Assembly: GCA_008828725.1 (NCBI GenBank)
Contig: MEHQ01003941.1
Span: forward strand, 47,391-111,390
Reading direction: 5' to 3'
From: Saccharina japonica
Taxonomy: Eukaryota; Sar; Phaeophyceae; Laminariales; Laminariaceae
Length of the DNA stretch: 64,000 nt
The notes under the pieces were generated by a model. The model saw only the letters and a program-made list of their open reading frames with translations, did no database searches and was not told the origin of the DNA. Numbering within the stretch: the stretch's first letter is position 1; each line of letters opens with the position of its first letter. The position numbers were made by a program, and so were the translations under genes. Shown one piece after another: positions 1 through 10,042 of this stretch.

Positions 1-216
1 TAAAAGGTACACCCTTGTTGAATCTACCGTCTGTACCGTACACCAATCTCCGCGTTCCCACCGGCTACGGAAGAGACGGTGAAGACACAGATTCGTCCAC
101 GACCCCGAAAACGCGCATCTGCCCAAACACCACACGGTTCCGCCACCCCCCCCCCTCTCAGCCCCAATTTCTCTCATGCAAACCCTCCCTTGCTGTTTTG
201 TCTGTCTCGTTGCCAG
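1..216. other. Upstream intron or 5' sequence of the DUF924 gene
   Basis: No coding exon is recognised here. The stretch ends with a pyrimidine-rich run and TGCCAG at 211-216, a good splice acceptor for the first recognised DUF924 exon, so it is most simply the end of an intron. The 5' exons of that gene would lie outside the window. Confidence 0.5.
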
Positions 217-1758
217 GGGGATAACGTTTCCCGCGTGGACAAGCTCCTCCGTGAAGGGTTCGAAGGCTTGGTTCTTCAGGCGGAGGCGGGTTTGCTGACG
301 GCATCGTGGAGCAAGCGGCCGCGATCGCTCGTGGCGCTCATCCTGCTCCTGGATCAGTTCTCCAGGTCAGCAAGCACCCTTTTTGACGTTGCCCCTGGGT
401 TTTCTCTCGATGGTGGTGGCGTTTTTTTTCCCCCGTCACGGCACGCGTGCTGTTCGCCTTGGGAACGGGCTGCTGGGGTCGGGGGGTGCGCGCCCGAAGT
501 GCGAAAGTAAGGAGATGTATATACGACACGCGTGCAGCCGCATGTTGGCGATGCTTGTATTCTTCTCCAAGCTCTTCCTTTTTCAAGGCACGCCTAGATG
601 GGTTGATAATACCGCACTTACTTGTCGATTTTTCTTGTCTCGGTATGCCTCCCTCCCCCCCCCCTCCCCTTAAATGGGTTGCTACGAGTACAGCAGCAGG
701 CGTCCATGATTTCGACAAGGCCACCATCAATCACTCGAAGCTGAGCCTTTTTCTTGCCCCCCCCCCCCGTGTCTCCTGGCGCACCCACGAACACAGGCAC
801 ATCTTCCGCGGGCGCCCCGACCGGGATGAGCGAGTCGGTGCGTGCGACCGGCGGGCCCTACCGTTGGCGGAAGTCTTGTTGGCGAAGGGGTGGCAGCAGA
901 AGCTGACCGCCGAGCAGCACGTGTTCGCTCTCATGCCGCTCAGGCACACCCCAAGGTTGGTATCTCTGGCGAGGGCTCGCCCCTCCGCCCCCCCCCCGTT
1001 CCTCAGGGAGATCACCCCCATGAGCATCGATGCGTCGCAAAGGGCATGGTGATGATGAAATACCTTGTCTGGGAAGTAGGTCTTCGCCAGGGTGGAGAGG
1101 TTTACGCATGTCGCTTTGAGGCTGATCAGGTTGGGGTAGAGGACCGTGTCAGTTTTAGTTTGGCAGATCAACACCTTGATGCATCATCTCCCGGACGATG
1201 AGCCTGTTTACACACAGACGTTGGGATGCATGTAGCAGAGTATATACCGAGGGTAGATGAGATGAACGAAGTATATATATATATATATTATATTGTGTAT
1301 ACAGTGGTGTAGCCGTTTTAAGACTATCTGGTTTAAGGCCATAGCAGCGAGATAAGACCAGCTAGGTCGGCTTTGTCACGAGGACAAAAACTACCTGGAA
1401 TTAGTATGGTCAGTAGTAAAAGATAAGACCATAGTAGAGATAAGACCACACGTTTTCGGGCATGTCACGGGGTGGTCTTAATTAAACATGGGTACACCAC
1501 TGTAAATGCAATCTTAAAAAAGAGAAGAGCGGTGCACGAGCGGGCGGTATCGTGCGGACGGCATCGCGGCCTCCCTCGGAAGGGTCCCGCATGCGTTACT
1601 TGGCGTTTCATAAAAAAAATACGAAGTTATACTCGTAGCAAACCCTGGTATATACTCGTACTGCTGTACGTAGGTTTTTTTTTTTTGGGGTGGCTTGCGC
1701 TTCGCCGTGCGCACTGGTTGGAGCTTGCGGGGCTACGTTATCGCTTGTCCGACACAAG

Positions 1759-1796
<38 letters not shown>

Positions 1797-2749
1797 ACTT
1801 GCTGCAGAACAGAGTTGTTAGGATATTCATCGAAACGTGGTGCCGCGGCCGTTTTTTTTTTATTTCGTGCGACAGCGAGGATCGGTTACGGCGGGTGATG
1901 GAAGAAGTGGGAGCGAGGGAAAAATGCCTCCAGCATTCGAAGGAACTCCTGCAGCGGTTCAAGAAGGCGACCAACAGGTGTCACGTGTGCGGTGTAGGCG
2001 AAAGCGTCAAGGAGGGGAGGGAAGGAGGCTGTGATTTATGGCGTACCTGGTATGCGGTGTATGTAGGACCATTCACGAAGTGAGGCACAGCTTTCCGGCT
2101 GTGTTTTTCACAGGTTCTTCCTGACCATACAACAAGCTTGGATGTTTTGAGTTTTGAGTACGCCAAGCTACCAACGAGGTGTCCCTTTTTCAGGTTTCTC
2201 GGGACACACGCAGAAACCGCCCTTTCGCCAGTACAGTAGTCACTACTGTAGATACCCATAGTATATGTAGTATGTACTGCAGCTGTAACCACCAATACAA
2301 GGGCAACATTGCGCGTGGGCGCGTTCCCGTACCGAGGCGCGAGTTTCATGTTTTGGACTCTTGTGTCCCTTTCGGTTTCTGTTGCTGGAATTTCCGTCGG
2401 TACGTACATAGCGCAAGATTCACCATCAACACGTACTTGTACTATGCTCACCATGCGCAACGCGACGGTCGCTTTGGGATGAACGGTCGGTCCGCTTATG
2501 GTCCATGTTCTGACTTACGTCGGGGTTCTCTGACGTCGGTTGTTTCTGTCGGGGCGGGTTTCCCCTCACATGGAAGGATCCGTATACGCTTTGAACTCAC
2601 CCCTTTTTCCTGCTTTTTGTTGTTGGCACCGGTACAGGAGGCTCCAGGGCATACAGGACAGGGCGGAGGAGGGGGCGGAAATCTTGGAACACTTCGAGTT
2701 CGAGCCGCCAGAACCTTCCTTAATGGACCGACACGAGCTTGTCAAGTGA
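217..2749 (+). CDS. DUF924 (COG3803) family protein, 5' partial
   Basis: Four exons: 217-365, 797-955, 1876-1977 and 2638-2749 (stop at 2747-2749). All three introns are phase 2 with GT-AG borders, and the joins read smoothly. The product carries the DUF924 signature: an ALILLLDQFSR stretch at the end of the first exon continuing as HIFRGRP in the second, then LTAEQHVFALMPLRHTP, then a helical tail containing LLQRFKKATNR. Bacterial members have the equivalent LDQFPRN...R..P and MPLxHSE motifs. DUF924 proteins are small, alpha-helical and of unknown biochemical role. The beginning of the protein is missing because the upstream exon lies before the window. The second intron (956-1875) hosts a Tc1/mariner-type MITE, an AT tract and a CTG repeat. 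The family call is firm; the function is unknown. Confidence 0.8.
1260..1291. repeat. (TA)n microsatellite
   Basis: An AT dinucleotide run inside the second recognised DUF924 intron, immediately upstream of the MITE at 1300. Confidence 0.8.
1298..1506. mobile_element. Tc1/mariner-type MITE with CAGTGGTGTA termini
   Basis: The inverted ends TACAGTGGTGTA (1300-1311) and TACACCACTGTA (1493-1504) are perfect complements and bound a segment of about 205 bp. Taking the outer TA on each side as the target duplication, the element proper starts CAGTGGTGTA, the usual kind of terminus in Tc1/mariner/pogo elements. No transposase ORF is present, so it is a non-autonomous miniature element. The interior contains several imperfect repeats of a TAAGACCA motif. 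It lies in a DUF924 intron. Confidence 0.75.
1760..1796. repeat. (CTG)n microsatellite in an intron
   Basis: About twelve consecutive CTG units in the second recognised DUF924 intron. It yields poly-Leu, poly-Cys or poly-Ser reading frames that are not genes. Confidence 0.9.
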
Positions 2750-3603
2750 GACATCATTTTCTGGCACCAATGTGAAATACTACTTGGGGAGAAATAATTT
2801 TCTGGCACCAAAAGGAAAATGTTTTTTTTTATGTACAGCAATAGAGCAAAAGCCGTTGCTGGTGTGGTGTTGTGTGGTGTCGTTCAAGAGACAACTCAGT
2901 GCCGCCTGTATGCGAGCCCATTCCCTTGCCGACCTCTTTGTGTGTTATTCGTGATTGTTTCCGTTCTTGGCGATGAGTCTCAGATTGCTTGCGCGATGAG
3001 TTAAGATTGCTGCCCAGTGTCGGCGGAGCTTTTTGGCAGTACATCACCTACTGCGCCTGCCATCGCACAGCTAGCAGCAGTTTTCGGTTGTTCTCCTCGA
3101 TAGGGGGGGGGCGCCGGACATGAGAACAAAAAGCAAACATAAAAACGCTGCTCCCCGCGCTGTCGAGGGTTGCAAAGAAAACTCACACCTATAACGCATT
3201 CGACGGCTTGGTCGACACGAAACGGTCGCGAGAGATGCGGCCCAATAGCGAAGCGGGCCAATAGAAGGTGCTCCATTGAATCGTCCCAACAACGGTAGCC
3301 GTCAAATAGCCCCCAACAAACACGCGAACCATTGGGCCCAAATCTCCCTCCTTCCTTTCCTAAGATATATGTTTTCCTCTCCTTATCCAATACGAAAGGG
3401 AGTTCTTCTCCCAACGTGCTACTCTGCTCACCAAGCCTGCCACGCCTCTAAAAAAACCGCGACCTTGCCGCACTTTCTTTTTCATTTGCCCCCCCCCCCC
3501 CCCCGCGGGACGGTACACCAGGTTTGCGAGTGTTTGGACGCGCGAGGTGGCGCGGCCGCGCGTGAACGGATCTCCGGGGCCGCAGGAGGAGACCAGGGGT
3601 TGA
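2750..3603. other. Intergenic region between the DUF924 and TilS genes
   Basis: This holds the DUF924 3' flank and the TilS 5' flank. There is a C-run at 3487-3503 followed by a GC-rich stretch that opens into the TilS reading frame. An upstream TilS exon carrying a start codon and organelle-targeting leader is expected around 3400-3700 but could not be placed confidently. No other gene is seen. Confidence 0.5.
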
Positions 3604-3747
3604 ACAACCACGCCCCTAGAAGCGACAGCAGTAAGCTCAACGGCAGTGGCAGCCGCAGCGGCGGCCGCGGTGGCGGTGGCGGAGGCAGCGGCGGCACGGC
3701 ACCGGTGGCGTTGCGGTGCGGCGGCGCGGCGGGCGTTTGACAAGGGT

Positions 3748-6700
3748 ATGCTGCAGACGGTGGCGGTCTCCCTCTCGGGCGGGGTCGATTCCATGGCGCT
3801 GTGCCTAGCCCTCGTGCACCTCAAGCCCGTGTACGGCTTCGAAGTGATGGGGATTCACATCGACTACGGGAACCGGCACGAGAGCGGACGAGAGGCGGAC
3901 TTCGTCGAGGAGTGGTGCGCGGCGCCCGGAGTGTTTTCATATAAGAAAACCATCGCCGAGTGCGTGTGGGCGGCGGCGGGGGCGGGGGGGACGGGCGGGG
4001 CCGGGGGTCGTAAGAGATGGGATGGAACATTACCGGCCGACGTTATTTGAGACGCTAGGTCGAGGGGAAGCGAGAAGACGTTTGTTTGTCGTCAGATGGG
4101 GTTATGTAAAAAAATGGATTGTAGATGATGAAACACTTGCTTGTTTCGTCAAGAGCGACACAAGTAGTTTGGAGAGGAGTGGAGGCTATTGTATGCATGA
4201 CGGGAGCGCGCCCCGAGCGTCGTTCGAACAACCACCTTTCTCGAAGGAGCCCTGGATGTTTGCGCTCTCGCATTACACCGCTACTATTTTTTATTAGTGC
4301 GGAATGCGCTCTCTTGTGTGTTCGCCGGGAGCAAAGAAGAACACTTGTCGTCTGCCCGCCGTGCCAGCACCTCTTTTTTCCAAGACTGGGGCAGAGCGGT
4401 TTCACTGCTGCCGTGTTGCGACGCGATGCGATGCGATGCGATGCGACGCGTCTGTTCGCCATTACCATAATCCGTACGCGGCAGGGTCAGCTACTTGAGC
4501 ATTCATATGCTGCGGGCCAGTGAAGTTTGGAGCGTTCCGCCATGCACGCCTCACAGAACAAGCCGTGTAAGTTGTTGAGGGCTCCAACGCACGTTTTTCT
4601 TAGATTTTGTCGAGTGACCCCCAGCGACGTTGCTCAACTGCCTCTAAAGTGAATGCAGGTAGGCAGGTCCATGGTCTAACCCCCGCCGTGGAAGGTAGGA
4701 GTTCAATTAGGAGGCGGTCCCCATCCCCATCCCCTGTCCCCTGACCTGTTAGTCGAGTCAGTTATCAAGTAGACCCCCATCCCCCGCGCTGCTGCTTTTG
4801 TCTCCACATCACAAGACCTACCATAACTCATCATGTTTTTGACGTGCGTGTGCACTACCCCCCCCCCCCCCCCGTGCCCCATCCCGGCATTTAAGGGATG
4901 CGAGGATCTATGGTCATAAGACTACGGCCATGCATGACATGCGGCTAATGAGTACACCCTCCCCCCTTAATTGAGCCTCCTCAACTCCCCCCCCCCCCTC
5001 CCGCCTCGTTTTGGCCTCCTTGACGAGGTAGATCCGCAGGGGCGTAACGGCTCGCGACGAGTACGAGAAGATGGCTCGCGAGATCCGCTTCGACGCGTAC
5101 AAGGAGGCGATGAAGGGGAGGGGGTGTCCGGCGGTGATGTTCGGGCACCACGAGGGGGACGTCGAGGAGAACGTGCTCACCAACCTCATCAAGGGGTCCA
5201 GCATTTTAGAGCTGGCAGGTGGGTGGTGGTGGTGGTGGTGGTGGCTGTGTAGCGGCTGTAGCGGCTGTGAGGGTTGGCGGGGTTGGGGTGGTAGTTGGGG
5301 GGTTGGTGTTGGTGTAGAGCTGGCAGGTGGGTGGTGGTGGTGGTGATGGTTGTGTAGCGGCTGTGAGGGTTGGCGGGGTTGGGGTGGTAGTGGGGGGGGT
5401 TGGTGTTGGTGTTGGTGTTGGTGTTGTTGGTGTTGGTGTCGGTGTCGGTGTTGGTGTTGACGGTGATGTTGGTGTTGGTACCGTTGTTGGAGTTGGTGTT
5501 GGTATTTGCGCTGGTTTAAGGTGTTGGTGTTGGTGTTGGTGTTGGTGACCTCAAGCTGTCGCTAGGGAAGCGAACCTACGTTTCGTCTTCTTGCATCAGC
5601 GGCGAGGGAGGGCGGATAGGTTGGTGTTGGTGTTGGTGACCTCAAGCTGTCGCTAGGGAAGCGAACCTACGTTTCGTCTTCTTGCATCAGCGGCGAGGGA
5701 GGGCGGATAGACGCGGAGTATCCCTCGTCCTTTGCGATACTCGGTGGTAGTGGTGGTGGTGGTATTGCTGGTAGGGGGGGGGGGCAGATGGGGTACTCTT
5801 TTCTTCGTATTTTTGGGCTTCGGTGAGATTCTTGCGACGACCGCGGAAGCCGCTCTCATCAACGTGTTAGTTGGACAACCGAGCACGCGCCGTCATTTTT
5901 TTGCATCTCTGGCAGTAGGCAGACTTGTCCGTCTATAGCTGCATCCATGTCTCGCAGGACAACAGACGCATGAAAGCGTGAAAACCCCACCCCACCAGTT
6001 ATTTATTACTGTGTTGCAGAGATTCGGTATGGTTTTTGTGCGAACACCTGCGATCCCTGTTGCTTCGAAACTTCGCGATGTTGACGGCCTCATCATCCCA
6101 AGCAAACGAAGTATGGACACGCTTGCTTCCCCACCCTATGTGATATATATATGGAACACACGTATAAGAGCGCGCAAATGTTGGAGGTGGGTGTCGCTAT
6201 CAGGAGTAGGAACGATGCTTCGTCTCGAAAGGGATGCGCGGTCAATGGTTCAAATGGCTAAGGCAAGCAGCGAATGAGTACGCCTCCCCCCTCCCCACTG
6301 CCTCCCCCAATGACAGGCATGCTGCCTGAGAATGTTGTGAACGGAGTTCGAGTTTGGCGGCCGATGCTTCCTTTCGGGAAGGACGTCGTGTACGACTTCG
6401 CGCACAAGTTCGGGGTGCCGTACTTCAAGGATACCACCCCTTCCTGGTCGACCCGGGGAAAGCTGCGCCGACAGCTGGTACGCCGCGGTGATGCTTCATG
6501 TTCGCATTGCTTTTATCTTCTAGAGGGANAGGATCCGTTGATTTTCAACAACGGACCACACCGACCATTGAAAAAAAAAGTGCCTACTACGTCGTACGTA
6601 TGCCATGAGGCCCACCTGTAAGGTTCTACGTCGAGGCGCATCCCTAAGGGCTGCATGACGGCTTTGTCCCAGACGGGGCGGAATAGCTCTCGGTGCACCA

Positions 6701-9700
6701 GCTCCCGGAGGTCGTCCGACTCGTTCCCCACCGATGACAGGTGGCCAAGGACTCCGCTGCCGAAGACATCTTCCATCAGGGGGATCTGTTGTCGAGGAGA
6801 GAGGTCGTCGGGTTCATCCATCGTTCCGTTCCGAGGGGATCAATCGGGCAGGTATGGAGTCAGCTGTTCGATGGGCCCGTCGGCGTTTTTGCTGTTGCTG
6901 TTGGGAGGAGGGTTATTGCTGCTTGTTGTGTTGTTGCTAGCATTACTATTAGCAGTGGTGGTGGCGTTACGTTGCTGTTGTTGCTGTTGCTGTTGTTGTT
7001 GTTGTTGCTGCTGCTGTTGCTGTTGTTGTTGTTGTTGTTGTTGTGATATAGATGTTCGTTTCAGTTTTTTGGCGGAGTTTGAGTCGCTGTTCTCGCTGTT
7101 CTTGTTTTTTTGCCGTTAACGCGACCGCCGGCGAAAAGCGCGACCTCAACTATTACTAGGGGCCATAGTAAATAGGACTTACGGGTACACACAAAAGCCT
7201 ATATATTTACCTATTTCTACTAGCAATAGTTGGTCCTATTATATAGTATTTACTATGGTCCCCCGTAACAATGCGACTTGAAGAAATACGCTACGGAGCA
7301 GCGCTCGAGTGGCTCATCGCTCCTGGCCAGAGCATTTTCGCTCTTCCTGATAAGTTCACGTACATCAACTTCGACTACCGTACACTTGAGCACACGGAGG
7401 GACAGGATCCCTCCCTCCCCCCCCCCCCCTTCCCTTCCCGCCGGGGGAGGGAGGGATCCTGTCCCTCCGTGTGCTCAAGTGTACGGTAGTCGACGTTGAT
7501 GTACGTGAACTTATCAGGAAGAGCGAAAATGCTCTGGCCAGGAGCGATGAGCCACTCGAGCGCTGCTCCGTAGCGTATTTCTTCAAGTCGCATTGTTACG
7601 GGGGACCATAGTAAATACTATATAATAGGACCAACTATTGCTAGTAGAAATAGGTAAATATATAGGCTTTTGTGTGTACCCGTAAGTCCTATTTACTATG
7701 GCCCCTAGTAATAGTTGAGGTCGCGCTTTTCGCCGGCGGTCGCGTTAACGGCAAAAAAACAAGAACAGCGAGAACAGCGACTCAAACTCCGCCAAAAAAC
7801 TGAAACGAACATCTATATCACAACAACAACAACAACAACAACAGCAACAGCAGCAGCAACAACAACAACAACAGCAACAGCAACAACAGCAACGTAACGC
7901 CACCACCACTGCTAATAGTAATGCTAGCAACAACACAACAAGCAGCAATAACCCTCCTCCCAACAGCAACAGCAAAAACGCCGACGGGCCCATCGAACAG
8001 CTGACTCCATACCTGCCCGATTGATCCCCTCGGAACGGAACGATGGATGAACCCGACGACCTCTCTCCTCGACAACAGATCCCCCTGATGGAAGATGTCT
8101 TCGGCAGCGGAGTCCTTGGCCACCTGTCATCGGTGGGGAACGAGTCGGACGACCTCCGGGAGCTGGTGCACCGAGAGCTATTCCGCCCCGTCTGGGACAA
8201 AGCCGTCATGCAGCCCTTAGGGATGCGCCTCGACGTAGAACCTTACAGGTGGGCCTCATGGCATACGTACGACGTAGTAGGCACTTTTTTTTTCAATGGT
8301 CGGTGTGGTCCGTTGTTGAAAATCAACGGATCCTCGACTCCGACTGCCGATGCTTGTGTTCAGTGTTTTTTCTATTTTTTTTGTTCGGTGGAGGATGCAG
8401 AAAGCGCGTGTATTCGATGTATCTGTCGCTGCTTGGGAAATTAACCCCGCCGCATTTTCGATGCTCGCACCGCCAGGGCACTGAATGAAGAGCAGCCTTT
8501 TGCGTTGGCTCAGCGCCGTAGCGCTTGCGAGAAACGATGCCCGCCTTTCCTGCTCGCTTGGCATGTGTACCCCTTCCCCCGCGCGCGCAAGCTCTCAAAC
8601 GTTGGCCTCCGTCCTCACGCGCTTGGGCACGTGGACCAAGTGCACACCCCCCCCCCCGTAGTTTGTTTGTGAATGTGGTTGTTGCGTGGTGGATAAGGCG
8701 CACGCTGGACCGAGCCGTAGAAGGCCCGCGAGCCGGTTCGCGAGCCGGTTCGGCCCTTTTTCCGGGTGTGTCATTGTTCACGTGCTTGCCTTTGTTGTTG
8801 TTGTTGATGGTTTCTCTCGCGTGTTGTAGTGTGTTTGCTCCTAGAACCATGAAAGCCCATGCAGTTTTGTCTCATTTTGTTTCCTTTTCGTTTCCGCGTT
8901 TAAGGGGCCACGGACTGTTATTCTGGAAAGAGGTGATCAGGGAGCTGGTGCACTCGATGGGGATGCCCATGGTTCGGGATAAAACTCTGGGAATGTTCGT
9001 GAGGGACACCCTGCAGCGGGACATGGACGCTCCTCTCAAGGTAAGGGGCGATAACGACGTTAACTTCACCACCACCCACCTACCCACCTACCCACCTTCG
9101 GCGAGCCGTTCCCTTGCGTGTTTGCTTGCTCTACAGCAGTAGCTTAGCCCGCACACACGCCTTCCTCCTTCTCCTCCTCCTCCTCCTCCTCCTCCTCCTC
9201 CTCCTCCTCCTCCTCCCCCACATCGTGTATTGGCTTACGCTCAAGCATACCACCTGGTTTTAGGACTTTTCTGTTGTGTCGTTTAGCTTTGCTATGATTT
9301 GATGTTGGTTCGTTTTTATTTTGCTTTCTTGATTATTGTTTTTCGTTTTTTGTTCTTGCAACTTTTTTGCGTCGCAGGACAAATGGGTGGAGCTCCGAAA
9401 GGAGTACGTTGGCTTCTTGACCGGCGGCTGCCTGTACGTCTTCAGGACAGGCGTTTTCCTCCCGCCCAGCACGTCCTACGGCGAAAAGGTAAGAGTGTCG
9501 ATCCCTCCCCTCATCATCACAGAACTCGTAGAAGCAGCAACAGCATCAAGCAGCAGCAAGCAGCAGCAGAAACCATCAGCAAGCAGCAGAAGCCATCAGC
9601 AAGCAGTAGAAACCACCAGCAAGCAGCAGCAGCAGCAGCAGCATCAGCAAGCAACAAGAGCAGCAGCAGCATCAGCAAGCAACAGCAGCAGCAGCATCAG

Positions 9701-10008
9701 CAAGCAACAGCAGCAGCGGCACCATCAGCAAGCAACAGCAGCAGCACCATCAGCAAGCAAGCAACAGCAGCAGCAGCACCATCAGCAAGCAACAGCAGCA
9801 GCAGCACCATCAGCAAGCAACAGCAGCAGCACCATCAGCAAGCAAGCAACAGCAGCAGCACCATCAGCAAGCAACAGCAGCAGCAGCACCATCAGCAAGC
9901 AACAGCAGCAGCACCATCAGCAAGCAAGCAACAGCAGCAGCACCATCAGCAAGCAACAGCAGCAGCAGCACCATCAGCAAGCAACAGCAGCAGCACCATC
10001 AGCAAGCA

Positions 10009-10042
<34 letters not shown>

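Larger units (their letters stand above)
6531..8333. repeat. Long inverted repeat, 891-bp arms, 21-nt spacer
   Basis: Base x pairs with base 14864 minus x: GGATCC at 6531 mirrors GGATCC at 8328-8333, and GGATCC at 7405 mirrors 7454-7459. The arms are about 6531-7421 and 7443-8333, around a C-rich spacer. By eye the arms are colinear, with one mismatch (7370 versus 7494). The right arm carries TilS exon 4 in the sense orientation, so the left arm is the inverted copy and shows exon 4 antisense. Each arm has a (CAA/CAG)n tract and a copy of the MITE listed at 7601. Confidence 0.95.
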
